The notes: generated by a model from the sequence alone, not told the origin. A stretch of DNA of 64,000 nucleotides from AP-15 sp963774345 (GCA_963774345.1 CAVZFB010000024.1:248001-312000); one strand, 5' to 3'; shown: positions 34,945 to 44,416, numbered from the stretch's first letter. Translations and numbers: made by a program.

Positions 34945-35876
34945 CTAGTGTCGATTGAGTCTTTGAGCTTCGTAGATCTGCAGGTTGCAAAGCGCGGCCC
35001 GCAGGATCGGTGCCTCGAGCCCAAGACGGTCGGCACGGCGTAGGAGGTCGCCGATGATCTGGTCACCCTCGGTCGGCCGGCCGTTCTCGATGTCCTGAAA
35101 TATCGACGGAGCATAGTCGGAACCCCGACGGCCCCACATTTCGAGAATGAGATTTCGGAAACTCTCAGACGGCGGAAAACCCTCGGCTGCGGTTACCCGC
35201 GCGCATTCATCGAATGCGGCGGTGACAAAGCCTGCGCTGGCAGGGGCAGCGGCGACCGCACCGGCATGAGATCCGGTAATTACGGCTACAACCGAAGATG
35301 CTGCCATCCCGCAAAACTTTCCCCACATCTCCTTCGTGATGTTGTCGCTGATCTTGCTCGCGACGCCTCCCGCGGCAAGAGCAGCATGGATTGCGTCGCA
35401 CCGCGCTGAATGCTCCCCGCTCAACTCGCCGTATGATGTCTGGCCGGTACCGTGACCCGGCACCACGATTTCGCCGTGCGGGGTCACGGTTACGAGAAAT
35501 ACTACTACGCCTCCGAGCACCCGACCGGCGCCGAGGCGGTCTTTCAAGACGGTAATGTGATTGATGCCGTTCAACACCGACAGTACCGCCGAGTCCGGCG
35601 CGAGGGCAGGCGCGAAGTCGGCGATCGCGCTATCGAGGTCATACGCCTTGCACGCTAGGAACACGACATCATACGGCCCGCCGACCGCACCCGCGCGCGC
35701 GGTCTTCACGGGCGTCGCGAATTCACTCTCGGCAGTCCTGACAACGAGGCCGCGCTCGGCGAGTTGCGCCGCCCGGCGCTCCCGCCCACAAGAAAGGTCA
35801 CATCGGCGCCGCCCTTCAACAGCATGCCGCCGTAATATCCGCCGAGCGCGCCCGCGCCGATGACCAAGAACCGCAT
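34945..35876 (-). pseudogene. ketopantoate reductase family gene (PanE/ApbA-like), frameshifted near the 5' end
   Basis: The start (ATG 35876) gives 'MRFLVIGAGALGGYYGGMLL', the NAD(P)-binding glycine motif. The reading frame is lost at about 35781-35788 and resumes in another frame as 'RERRAAQLAERGLVVRTAES', continuing without break to 34945. One base appears missing in a GC-rich run. The rest is intact: 'VVFLACKAYDLDSAIADF', 'SVLNGINHI', 'NITKEMWGKFCGMAA' with the catalytic Lys, and 'PSIFQDIENGRPTE'. The family reduces 2-ketopantoate or related ketoacids with NADPH. A sequencing error would restore a normal 310-residue protein. Confidence 0.75.
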
Positions 35877-36196
35877 GGATGCCTCCCCGAGCCCTTCGAA
35901 TCGGCGCTCGATAGGGCTGCGAATTTCCCGGAAAACGTTGCTAGTGCGTACTGCCCTGCTTCGTCAAGGCGGACGATCGCGGTCAAATGCTCTGTAGGCC
36001 ACGGAAAGCCGTGTCGGGTGACTGCGAGTGGCACGTTGTACGCCACTGGTATCAGTGTCCGCAGGACCAGCCGATCAGGCGGCGCATGCTGCCCTCGGCG
36101 GCAGGGGTTAAGCAGGCGACGGCGTTTTGCCGAGCGACTGGGGATTGACAATCCGCCTAAATCAGAACAAAAAGGCAACATTCGATTGTCACTGGC
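35877..36196. other. 320-base intergenic region upstream of imuA
   Basis: The region holds the divergent control sequences of panE and the mutasome operon. The only recognisable element is the SOS-box-like sequence at 36165-36179. No small gene is supported. Confidence 0.45.
36165..36179 (+). promoter_or_regulatory. candidate SOS (LexA) box of the imuA operon
   Basis: GAAC-aaaaagg-CAAC matches the alphaproteobacterial LexA site GAAC-N7-GAAC except for one base. It ends 17 bases before the imuA ATG, where LexA would block transcription. imuA-imuB-dnaE2 operons are known members of the SOS regulon in this class. Confidence 0.5.
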
Positions 36197-37016
36197 ATGT
36201 CTCGCGATCTTCTCCCGACCCTTCGTGAACGGATCCGGCGCATCGAGCGGCCAGCAGCGACGGTGCATGGGGTGTTGCCGTTCGGCGTCGCCGCGATCGA
36301 CCGGGCATTGCCGGGCGGCGGGCTCGCACGCGGCGCCGTGCACGAGCTCGTCGGGATGGGCGGCGACGAGGAGGATGGCGCGCTCGCCGCCGCCTTCGCC
36401 GCTGGCATCCTTGCCCGGCTCGGCCCCCACCCTAACCCTCCCCCGCGAGCGGGGGAGGGAAACGGGAGGGGGCATCGTGCTGTGGTGCCTGCCGCGTCCG
36501 GATCTCTACGGGCCTGGTCTCGCCGTGCTCGGACTCGACCCCGCGCGGCTCGTGCTGGTCCGGGCATGGCGCGACGCTGAAATTCTGTGGGCGATCGAGG
36601 AAGGGCTGCGCGCAACCGGCGTCGCCGCGGTGGTCGGCGAGGTGGGCGCGTTCCCTGCGGTGGCTAGCCGTCGGCTGCAGCTCGCCGCGGAGCGTTCCGG
36701 CGTCACCGCCTTTGTGCTGCGGCGCTGGCGCGACGGCGCACAGGCGGCGCGCGAACGCGATCTGCCCAACGCAGCAGCGACGCGCTGGCGGATCGCCGCC
36801 CTGCCGTCGCTCCCGGCTCGCGCCGAACCGGGGATCGGGCATCCGCGCTGGCGGGTCGAGCTGTTGCGCTGCCGCGGCGGCGCACCGGCATGCTGGGAGG
36901 TGGAGGTGGCGGATGCGACGGGTTCTCTATCTCTGGCTGCCACGTTGGCCGATCGACCGAATGGGTCGTTCCGCGAGGATGTTGTCCCGCGGGAAAAATT
37001 CCGCCGCACCGGCTGA
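36197..37016 (+). pseudogene. imuA: ImuA (RecA-like mutasome protein), interrupted by a palindromic repeat and frameshift
   Basis: The 5' part reads 'LPTLRERIRRIERPAATVHG', 'FGVAAIDRALPGGGLARGAV' and 'AAAFAAGILARL', as in ImuA. A palindromic element at 36425-36473 then intervenes, and the conserved continuation 'VLWCLPRPDLYGPGLAVLGL' is found in a different frame, running on to 'CWEVEVADATGSLSLAATLA' and stop 37016. The repeat therefore breaks the frame. ImuA is RecA-related and helps DnaE2-dependent translesion synthesis. Its 3' end overlaps imuB by about 100 bases. A SOS-like box precedes it. Confidence 0.78.
36425..36473. repeat. palindromic repeat inserted in imuA
   Basis: CCCACCCTAACCCTCCCCCG followed by CGAGCGGGGGAGGG forms a near-perfect hairpin inside coding sequence. 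Conserved ImuA residues resume directly after it, so the element is an insertion. It is of the same type as copies at 25709, 39421, 41405 and 52672. Confidence 0.75.
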
Positions 37017-38472
37017 GGAGACCCCATTCGCCACGGTGATCGAGGCCGCCGGCCGGCGACTGCTCGCCGCGGTCAACCCGGCAGCTTCCGCCGCCGGCCT
37101 TGCCCCGGGAATGCCATTGGCCGATGCGCTCTCTTTTCTGCCCGGTCTCGCCACCGCCGCAGCCGAGCCCGCCGAAGATATGGCGGCGCTGCGCCGGCTG
37201 GCCGAATGGTGCGGCCGCTACAGCCCGTGGACGGCGCCCGACGGGGCGGACGGGGTGCGGGTCGAGATCACCGGCTCGGCTCATCTGTGGGGTGGGGAGC
37301 CCGGTCTCGCCGCCGATCTGATGTCTCGACTCGATCGCCAGGGCATCGCCTCCCGTATCGCCGTTGCCGACACGCTCGGCGCAGCCTGGGCATTGGCCCG
37401 CTTTGCGCAAATGGGCAAGCGCATCGTGATCCTGCCGCCGGGGGACGCGCGCACCGGCCTCGCCCCGTTGCCGGTCGAAGCGCTGCGCCTCGACCCGGCT
37501 ACCGCTCAAGGGTTGCGACGGGTCGGGCTGAAGCGAGTCGGCGATCTTTATGCGATGCCGCGCGCCGCCCTCGCCCGCCGGTTTGGCGAAGCGGTGGCGC
37601 GGCGTCTCGATCAGGCGCTCGATGATCTGCCCGAGCCGTTGTCGCCGCTCGGCGAGGCGCCGGTCCGCCGCGTGCGGCTGAGCTTTGCCGAACCGATCGC
37701 CGATCCCGCCGATCTCGCGCTTGCGGCCGAGCGGCTCGCCGAGGATCTCGTTCTTCGTCTGGCGCGTGAAGGGGTGGGAGCACGGCGGCTCGATCTCGCC
37801 TTCCATCGCATTGATGGCCGGGTCGAACGGATCGTCCTCGGAACCGCTCGCCCCAGCCGCGACCCGCACCACCTCGCCGCTCTCTTTAAAGAGCGGCTCG
37901 ACACCGTCGATCCCGGCCTCGGCATCGAAGACATGATCCTCGCCGCCTTTGCGGTCGAGCCATTGCCTCCCGAGCAGATCGGTTTTGGCGGCTCTCCCGA
38001 CACCGGGGCGATGGCGGGCACGGCCCCGCTCCTCGACCGGCTCGGCAACAGGCTTGGGCTCGCCGCGCTCTACCGACTCAAACCGCGCGAGAGCCACATC
38101 CCGGAGCGCGCCTCGGTCAGGATGCCAGTCGGTGCCGGCCCCCACTCTCCCGCTGCCTGGGTCTCCGGCAAACCGCCGCGTCCGATCCGGCTGTTCGAGC
38201 CGCCGGAGCCGGTCGACGCTTTTTGGTTGCTGCCCGACGACCCGCCGTTTCGCTTCACCTGGCGGCGGCGCCCGCACCGGGTGACGCGCGCCGACGGGCC
38301 GGAGCGGATCGCCGAAGAGTGGTGGCGGTCTGAAGGGTTCGGCGCTGTCGATGCGATCCGCGACTATTACCGGGTCGAGGACGAGGAAGGGCGGCGCTTC
38401 TGGTTGTTCCGGGCAGGCCTTTCCGACAGCAACCACCCACCGCGCTGGTTCATCCATGGCATCTTTGCCTGA
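36913..38472 (+). CDS. imuB: ImuB, Y-family-polymerase-like mutasome protein
   Basis: 519 residues from ATG 36913, inside the end of imuA. 'RRVLYLWLPRWPIDRM' is the typical ImuB start. The Y-family palm is recognisable ('VEITGSAHLWGGEPGLAADL', 'VADTLGAAWALARFA'), but the catalytic acidic residues of active Y polymerases are not conserved, as expected for ImuB. The little-finger region ('VRRVRLSFAEPIADPADLAL') and C-terminal 'YRVEDEEGRRFWLFRAGL' follow. ImuB bridges ImuA, DnaE2 and the beta clamp. This is the only intact member of the cassette here. Confidence 0.85.
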   Translation: MRRVLYLWLPRWPIDRMGRSARMLSRGKNSAAPAEETPFATVIEAAGRRLLAAVNPAASAAGLAPGMPLADALSFLPGLATAAAEPAEDMAALRRLAEWCGRYSPWTAPDGADGVRVEITGSAHLWGGEPGLAADLMSRLDRQGIASRIAVADTLGAAWALARFAQMGKRIVILPPGDARTGLAPLPVEALRLDPATAQGLRRVGLKRVGDLYAMPRAALARRFGEAVARRLDQALDDLPEPLSPLGEAPVRRVRLSFAEPIADPADLALAAERLAEDLVLRLAREGVGARRLDLAFHRIDGRVERIVLGTARPSRDPHHLAALFKERLDTVDPGLGIEDMILAAFAVEPLPPEQIGFGGSPDTGAMAGTAPLLDRLGNRLGLAALYRLKPRESHIPERASVRMPVGAGPHSPAAWVSGKPPRPIRLFEPPEPVDAFWLLPDDPPFRFTWRRRPHRVTRADGPERIAEEWWRSEGFGAVDAIRDYYRVEDEEGRRFWLFRAGLSDSNHPPRWFIHGIFA

Positions 38473-38481
38473 GGCCTCAGT

Positions 38482-38550
38482 GTCATTGCGAGCGCAGCGA
38501 AGCAATCCCGTCGAGATTGCTGCGGCGCCTTTGGGCGCCTCGCAATGACG
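38482..38550. repeat. TCATTGCGAG-type palindromic repeat between imuB and dnaE2
   Basis: GTCATTGCGAGCGCAGCGAA followed by GCAATCC forms the left arm; GATTGCTGCG...CGCAATGACG forms the inverted right arm. The ATG within the final CGCAATGACG is the apparent dnaE2 start codon. A second copy lies at 44532-44606. Confidence 0.75.
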
Positions 38551-39420
38551 GGCTTCTATGCGGAGCTCCAGGTCACCACCAATTTCTCGTTTCTGCGCGG
38601 GGCGGCGCACCCGGTCGAGCTGGTGATGACCGCCGCCGCCCTCGGCCACGGCGCGATCGCGATTACCGACCGCAACAGCCTCGCCGGCGTCGTGCGCGCG
38701 CACCAGGCGGCGAAGGAGATCGGGCTGCGTCTCGTCGTCGGCTGCCGGCTCGATCTTTGCGACGGCATGAGCCTGCTCGTCTTTCCCGAGGATCGCGCCG
38801 CCTATGGCCGGCTGACGCGGCTGCTGACGTCGGGCAAGCGCCGCGCTCCCAAGGGCGAATGCCGTCTCGACTACGCCGATGTGGTTGCGCATGGCGACGG
38901 CCAGGTCGTCGTCCTCCTGCCATCCGATGCACCGCGATCTCGGATGAATATCCGCGCCGTTGCCATCCGGGTCGCGGCAGATTTCGCTGGCCGCGCCTAT
39001 CTCGCCGCCCACCACCTCTATCGCGGCGACGATGCGCGCCACCTCGCCCATCTCGCTGCGCTGGCCGAGGCGGTCGGATTGCCGCTGGTCGCGACCAACG
39101 ACGTGCTCTATCACCTCCCCGAGCGGCGCCCGCTGCAGGATGTGCTGACCTGCATCCGCGAAGGCTGCACGATCGCCGAGGCCGGCTTTCGCCTCGCCGC
39201 CAATGCCGAGCGCCATCTAAAACCGCCGCAGGAGATGGCGCGGCTGTTTCGCGGCCATCAGGACGCCGTTGCGCGCAGTCTCGAAATCGTCGAGCGCTGC
39301 CGTTTCAGTCTCGACGAGCTGCGCTACGAATACCCGGACGAGACCGCCGAGGACGGGCGCACGCCGCAGCAGCGCCTCGCCGATCTCGCCTGGGCCGGCG
39401 CCGCCGAGCGGTTCCGGAAA

Positions 39421-39535
39421 AGCCCCTCTCTGCCCTTTAGGGGGGAGAGGGAGGGGCCCGTCGCGCGTGAGCCTTCGGCCCACGGACTTGATCCGTGGGG
39501 ATGGGAGGGTGAGGTGGGCGACGCCACGCCCCATC
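39421..39535. repeat. palindromic repeat inserted in frame in dnaE2
   Basis: CCCTCTCTGCCCTTTAGGGG plus GGAGAGGGAGG is a hairpin, followed by a second half (CCCACGGACTTGATCCGTGG and GGGAGGGTGAGG). It adds about 42 residues between the conserved 'GAAERF' and 'VPDKVRDLIAHELQLIE' of DnaE2 without breaking the frame. Confidence 0.75.
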
Positions 39536-41052
39536 TGTCCGAAGTTCCCGACAAGGTCCGCGATCTGATCGCGCACGAGCTGCAGCTGATCGAGCGGCTC
39601 GACTACGCCCGCTATTTCTTGACCGTCCACGACATCGTGCGGTTCGCGCGGGCGCGCGGCATCCTGTGCCAGGGGCGCGGCTCGGCCGCCAATTCGGCGG
39701 TCTGCTATTGCCTCGGCATCACCGCGGTCGACCCGGCGCGCATCGATGTGTTGTTCGAGCGCTTCATCAGCGCCGCGCGCAACGAGCCGCCCGACATCGA
39801 TGTCGATTTCGAGCACGAGCGGCGCGAGGAGGTGATCCAGTACCTCTATCAGAAATACGGCCGCGACCGGGCCGGTCTCGCCGCCACCGTGATCTGCTAC
39901 CGCTCGCGCTCGGCGATCCGCGAGGTCGGCAAGGCGCTGGGTCTCTCGGTCGATGTCGTCGCCGCACTCGCCGGCATCGTCTGGGGCTGGAGCAACGACC
40001 CGATCGCCGACCTCAGGGTGCGCGAGGCCGGGCTCGACCCCGCCGACCGCACCTTGCGCCTCGCCCTCGATCTCGCCGCCGAGCTGATCGGCTTTCCGCG
40101 CCATCTCTCGCAGCATGTCGGCGGGTTCGTGATCACCCGCGGGCCATTGTCCGAGCTGGTGCCGATCGAGAATGCGGCGATGGAGGACCGCACCGTCATC
40201 GAATGGGACAAGGACGATCTCGACGCGCTCGGCATCCTGAAGATCGACGTCCTGGCGCTGGGCATGCTGACCTGCATCCGCAAGGCCTTTGCGCTGATCG
40301 AGCAGCATTACGGCCGCCGGATCGAGCTCGCCACCGTGCCGGCCGAGGATCCCGCGGTCTACGAGATGCTGTCCCGCGCCGATTCGCTCGGCGTCTTCCA
40401 GGTCGAAAGCCGCGCGCAAATGACCATGCTGCCGCGGCTCAAACCGCGCGAATTCTACGATCTCGTCATCGAGGTCGCGATTGTCAGGCCGGGTCCGATC
40501 CAGGGCGACATGGTGCACCCCTATCTGCGCCGGCGCTCCGGGCTTGAGCCGGTCGACTACCCTTCCGAGGCATTGCGCCAGGTGCTCGGCAAGACCATGG
40601 GCGTGCCGTTGTTCCAGGAGCAGGCGATGAAGATCGCGATCGTCGGCGCCGGCTTCGCCCCGGAGGAGGCCGACCGGCTGCGCCGCGCGATGGCGACTTT
40701 CAAGCGCAACGGCGACATCCATCTGTTCCGCGACAAATTCATCGCCGGGATGGCGGCCAACGGCTACGACCGCGACTTCGCGACGCGCTGCTTCAGCCAG
40801 ATCGAAGGGTTTGGGACCTACGGCTTTCCGGAGAGCCACGCGGCGAGCTTTGCGCTCTTGGTCTACGTCTCGGCCTGGATCAAATGCTTCTATCCCGAAA
40901 TCTTCGCCTGCGCCTTGCTCAACAGCCAGCCGATGGGGTTCTACGCCCCGGCGCAGATCGTCCGCGACGCCCGCGAGCACGGGGTCGAGGTGCGCGCCGT
41001 CGACGTCAACCACAGCTTCTGGGACTGCACGCTGGAGCCCGTCAGATCGGCG

Positions 41053-41141
41053 AACACCCCTCACCAAGCTCGCCGCTTCAGCGGGCTCCGGCTCCGCTCT
41101 CCCGCGCTTCAGCGGGGATGACGGTGCCGGGGTGAGGGGCA
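41053..41141. repeat. repeat inserted in dnaE2 carrying an in-frame stop
   Basis: The segment from CACCCCTCACC (41055) to GGGGTGAGGGGC (41130) has complementary ends and an inner GCTTCAGCGGG / CCCGCGCTTCAGCGGGG repeat. It separates conserved DnaE2 motifs 'WDCTLEP' and 'LRLGFRQIKG', keeps the frame, and contains TGA 41119-41121. Confidence 0.65.
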
Positions 41142-41404
41142 CGGCTTGCGCCTCGGCTTTCGCCAGATAAAAGGGTTTGCCGAGGCCGATGCCGAACGGC
41201 TCGTCGCTGCGCGCGGCTCGGGCTACCCCGACCCGCACGCACTGTGGCGGCGCTGTGCGCTCGGCCGCGGCGCGCTCGAGCGCTTGGCCGAGGCCGACGC
41301 GTTCCGCTCGGTCGGGCTCGACCGCCGCCGCGCATTGTGGGCCTTAAAGGCGCTCGGCGAACCCGCCGCTGCCGCTCTTCGCCGCCGCCGGAGACCTCCC
41401 TGCA

Positions 41405-41480
41405 AAGAAAAACCCTCGCCCCCCATTGGGGGGAGAGGGCAGAGCCTGCCCCGGACTAGATCGGGCCTGAGGGAAGCTTC
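41405..41480. repeat. third palindromic repeat in dnaE2
   Basis: CCCTCGCCCCCCATTGGGGG followed by GAGAGGG is the hairpin; 'CCGGACTAGATCGGGCCTGAGGG' follows. It lies between 'LPLFAAAG' and 'MPLGEQVVEDY' of DnaE2, and the coding frame differs on its two sides. Confidence 0.7.
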
Positions 41481-42034
41481 TCCGGAGCGGGCGACCGCAG
41501 GCGGCATCGCGAAGCGCGCGCCATGGCGCTGCTGCCGGAGATGCCGCTGGGCGAGCAGGTCGTCGAGGATTACGCCAGCCTCGGCCTCACTCTAAAGCGC
41601 CATCCGCTGGCCTTTCTGCGCCGCGAGCTTGCCGGCGAGGGCCTCGTCACCGCCGCCGACCTCGCCCGTCTCCCGGTCGACCGCCGGCTCGCCATCGCCG
41701 GGATCGTGCTGATCCGCCAGCGCCCGGGCAGCGCCAACGGCGTCGTCTTCATCACCATCGAAGACGAGACCGGGATCGCCAATTTGATCATCTGGCCGGC
41801 CATCCTCGAACGCTTTCGCCGCGCCGCACTCGGCGCCACCCTGCTGCGCTGCACCGGCAAATTGCAGCGCGAGCAGAGCGTCATCCATGTCGTCGCCGAG
41901 CGTCTTGACGATTTGACCCCGCGGCTCAACACCTTGCGCGACCACACCGGCGATGCCGAGCCGCCGGTAAAGCTTCCGAAAAAAATGCCCGGCAGCGACG
42001 CCCGCGACATCGTCGTGCGGAGCCGTAATTTCCG

Positions 42035-42526
42035 TTAATCGCCGGACTTCGTTGCGGCCCGCTCGGCGCGGCCAGCCTCGGCGATCGCGGCGCGCGCGAG
42101 TGCATCGGCCCGTTCGTTTTCGGGGTGACCGGCATGGCCGCGCACCCATTCCCAGGCGACCTGGTGGCGCTGTGCAGCGGCGTCGAGCCGTTGCCACAGA
42201 TCGACATTCTTGACCGGCTTTTTGTCGGCGGTCCGCCAGCCGCGCTGTTTCCAGGCGTGAATCCACTTGGTGATGCCGTCGCGCAGATATTGGCTGTCGC
42301 TGAACAGCCGCACCCGGCACGGCCGCTTCAGGGCCTCCAGCCCGGAAATGGCCGCCATCATCTCCATGCGGTTGTTGGTGGTAAGAGGCTCGAAGCCGCT
42401 CAACTCCTTTTCGACCTGACGATAGCGCAGGATCGCGGCCCAGCCCCCCGGGCCGGGATTGCCGCTGCAGGCGCCGTCGGTAAAGATCTCGACCTCGGCC
42501 GGCTCGGGCCCACCGATCTCAGACAT
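42035..42526 (-). CDS. rnhA: ribonuclease HI
   Basis: 163 residues. The family signature 'VEIFTDGACSGNPGPGGWAA' holds the first catalytic Asp. Glu follows in 'NNRMEMMAAISGLEAL', Asp in 'LFSDSQYLRDGI', and the last His/Asp in 'VRGHAGHPENERADALA'. It degrades RNA in RNA-DNA hybrids. Its start overlaps the thrB stop by 8 bases, the conserved alphaproteobacterial thrB-rnhA arrangement. Its end overlaps the convergent end of the dnaE2 remnant by 4 bases. Confidence 0.93.
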   Translation of the reverse strand: MSEIGGPEPAEVEIFTDGACSGNPGPGGWAAILRYRQVEKELSGFEPLTTNNRMEMMAAISGLEALKRPCRVRLFSDSQYLRDGITKWIHAWKQRGWRTADKKPVKNVDLWQRLDAAAQRHQVAWEWVRGHAGHPENERADALARAAIAEAGRAERAATKSGD

Positions 42527-43484
42527 CGAGCCCGTAATCTCGCGGACTTCCGACGGTGCGGTGAAAGCGCAGCTTGCGCAAAAATTCGAGCGGGTCCTTG
42601 GGCCGCACCAACGCTCCCTGCGGCTGGTTGAGCCAGTCGAACAGCCGCGTCAGCAGAAAGCGCAGCGCGCTGCCGCGCGCCAGCAGCGGCAGTGCGGCGA
42701 GTTCTTCCGGCGCCAGGGGCCGCGCCCGGCGATAGCCGTCGAGCAGCAACCGGGTCTTGGTCACGTTGAGGCTGCCGTCGCCTTCGAAACACCAGGCGTT
42801 GAGGCACACCGCCAAGTCGTAGGCAAAAAAATCGGTGCAGGCGAAATAGAAATCGATCAGACCGGAGACATCGCGGTCGCGAAAAAACACGTTGTCCGGA
42901 AAAAGGTCGGCATGGATCACCCCGGCCGGCAGGTCGCGCGGCCAGCACCGCTCGAGCAATGACAGCTCGTCGGCGAGCTCCTCGGCAAGTCCCGGCTGTA
43001 CCTCGCCCGCGCGTTTCCGGCAGGCTTCGAACAGTCGCCGCCAACCGGCGACCGAAAGATCGTTCGTTCGAGCCATCGGAAAACCGGTCCCGGCGCTGTG
43101 CAATGCGGCCAATGCCCGGCCGACGCCGGCGCAGTGGAACGGCTGGATGCGCCGCGGCCACATCCCGGCGAGAAACGTCACCATCGCCGCCGGGCGGCCG
43201 CACAGCTCGCGCAGGGCGATCCCGTCGCGTCCGCGCAACGGGGTCGGACAGGCGACCCCGCGATGCGCCAGATGATCCATCAGTGCGATAAAAAAAGGCA
43301 GGTCCTCGCGGGTGACCCGCTTTTCATAAAGGGTAAGGATGAAGTTGCCGCGCTCGGTGGCGACCAGAAAATTCGAATTCTCGACCCCTTCGGCGATCCC
43401 TTTGCACGACAGCACCTCGCCGATGTCGTAGAGCGCGACAAAGGCCCTCAGCTCGTCGTCGGCGACGTCGGTATAGACCGCCAT
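42519..43484 (-). CDS. thrB: homoserine kinase, APH-fold type (ThrB)
   Basis: 321 residues from ATG 43484; the much longer upstream frame is not used because 'MAVYTDVADDELRAFVALYD' is the usual start. It is the aminoglycoside-phosphotransferase-like homoserine kinase: 'IAEGVENSNFLVATERGNFI', 'LPAGVIHADLFPDNVFFRDR' with the catalytic Asp and Asn, and 'GLIDFYFACTDFFAYDLAV' with the metal Asp. It phosphorylates homoserine in threonine synthesis. It is coupled to rnhA by overlap. The ispH gene often found upstream is not here. Confidence 0.92.
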   Translation of the reverse strand: MAVYTDVADDELRAFVALYDIGEVLSCKGIAEGVENSNFLVATERGNFILTLYEKRVTREDLPFFIALMDHLAHRGVACPTPLRGRDGIALRELCGRPAAMVTFLAGMWPRRIQPFHCAGVGRALAALHSAGTGFPMARTNDLSVAGWRRLFEACRKRAGEVQPGLAEELADELSLLERCWPRDLPAGVIHADLFPDNVFFRDRDVSGLIDFYFACTDFFAYDLAVCLNAWCFEGDGSLNVTKTRLLLDGYRRARPLAPEELAALPLLARGSALRFLLTRLFDWLNQPQGALVRPKDPLEFLRKLRFHRTVGSPRDYGLDV

Positions 43485-43631
43485 CGGCTTGCTCCAGTGC
43501 TCCCGGCATCGACCCGGCCCGGCATCGACCTGGCCTTGTGCGCCGAGCGCGGCTCGAATACAGTCCCGGCGCCGTCGAGCCGCCGCCGGTGCGCGCGGAT
43601 ATCGGCTACGACTCTGTTGGGGGAACAAGCA

Positions 43632-43871
43632 ATGGCCGACCCGATTCCAGCACAAAAAGAGCCCTACGGCATCACCGTCGAAGCCGGCAAGCGGTATTTC
43701 TGGTGCGCCTGCGGACGCAGCGCCAACCAGCCGTTCTGCGACGGCTCCCATCAGGGCACTGGGCTCACTCCGGTCCCGTTCACCGCCGCGGCCAGCGAAG
43801 AGGTCTGGCTGTGCGGCTGCAAGCAGACATCCGGCAAGCCGTTCTGCGACGGTACGCACAACGGACTGTGA
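43632..43871 (+). CDS. double CDGSH iron-sulfur domain protein
   Basis: 79 residues from ATG 43632 with two CDGSH-type 2Fe-2S motifs: 'WCACGRSANQPFCDGSHQG' and 'LCGCKQTSGKPFCDGTHNG', each with three Cys and one His. This matches the bacterial mitoNEET-like tandem type. It is a small soluble protein that may serve in electron transfer or cluster delivery. It is divergent from thrB, and its stop may overlap the next gene's GTG. Confidence 0.88.
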   Translation: MADPIPAQKEPYGITVEAGKRYFWCACGRSANQPFCDGSHQGTGLTPVPFTAAASEEVWLCGCKQTSGKPFCDGTHNGL

Positions 43872-44416
43872 GCCGGGGCTTGGGCCGCACCGGCGGCGGT
43901 CGCCGTTCGGTCTTCTGGTCCTTTCCGGTTGCAGCTGGTTGCCGTTCTCGTCTTCGTCGTCGACGACACCGGCCCAAACCTGTCCGAGCTGCCGTCATCC
44001 TGCGGCCGCTCTCCAACACCGCCGTGTTCGGCTCCGCGCCGGAGCGCAACCCGGAGAACGTGGCCTTTTACGGGCTCTTGAGCGAGGTCGATCGCCGGTG
44101 CGACTACGTCGGCGACGCGATGCATCTGAGCCTCGATGTGATCATCGTCGGCCAGCGCGGCCCGGCGGGCAAGACCAACACCGTTGATCTGACCTACTTT
44201 GTCGCGGTGACCGGGCCCAATCAATCGATCCTCAGCAAGAAGCCATTTACCGTCCGTATCGCCTTCGACCCCGACCAGATCCGCGCCGGCGTCACCGACC
44301 ATATCGAGGAGGTGATCCCGCTCGCCGGGCACAAGGGCACCGACCTGAACATCCTTGTCGGCTTCCAGCAGAACCCCGACGTCGTCGACTTCTACAAGCA
44401 TTTCCGCGGCCGCTGA
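43868..44416 (+). pseudogene. probable outer-membrane lipoprotein of unknown function, frameshifted
   Basis: A lipobox, 'FGLLVLSGCSW', is readable in one frame near 43905-43940 and is followed by a Ser/Thr linker and 'CP'. The body continues in a different frame from about 43985: 'AAVILRPLSNTAVFGSAPER', 'FYGLLSEVDRRCDYVGDAMH', 'LTYFVAVTGPNQSILSKKPF', 'LNILVGFQQNPDVVDFYKH'. This resembles a family of uncharacterised alphaproteobacterial lipoproteins. The start is uncertain; a GTG at 43868 overlapping the CDGSH stop would need another shift. The frameshift may be real or a base-calling error. Confidence 0.5.

Larger units (their letters stand above)
38545..42038 (+). pseudogene. dnaE2: DnaE2 error-prone polymerase III alpha subunit, broken by three repeat insertions
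   Basis: The frame from ATG 38545 gives the PHP domain ('ELQVTTNFSFLRGAAHPVEL') and polymerase palm ('PPDIDVDFEHERREEVIQYL', 'GRGSAANSAVCYCLGITAVD'). An in-frame 42-residue insert interrupts it at about residues 292-333. After 'SFWDCTLEP' a second insert brings a TGA at 41119-41121. The same frame then resumes with 'LRLGFRQIKGFAEADAERL'. One base is gained near 41362, a third repeat follows (41405-41480), and the tail 'MPLGEQVVEDYASLGLTLK' to 'DIVVRSRNFR' is in another frame. The product as read is truncated after about 858 residues and would lack the C-terminal helix-hairpin-helix and OB regions. Confidence 0.85.

Noticed and set aside
36703..39216. An 837-codon open frame on the minus strand opposite imuB and the start of dnaE2
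   Set aside because: The plus strand carries clear ImuB and DnaE2 motifs; the opposite frame is rich in Arg/Gly/Asp and is a typical shadow in GC-rich DNA.
39217..41238. A 673-codon minus-strand frame opposite dnaE2
   Set aside because: No recognisable domain, and composition mirrors the coding strand; it is an antisense shadow.
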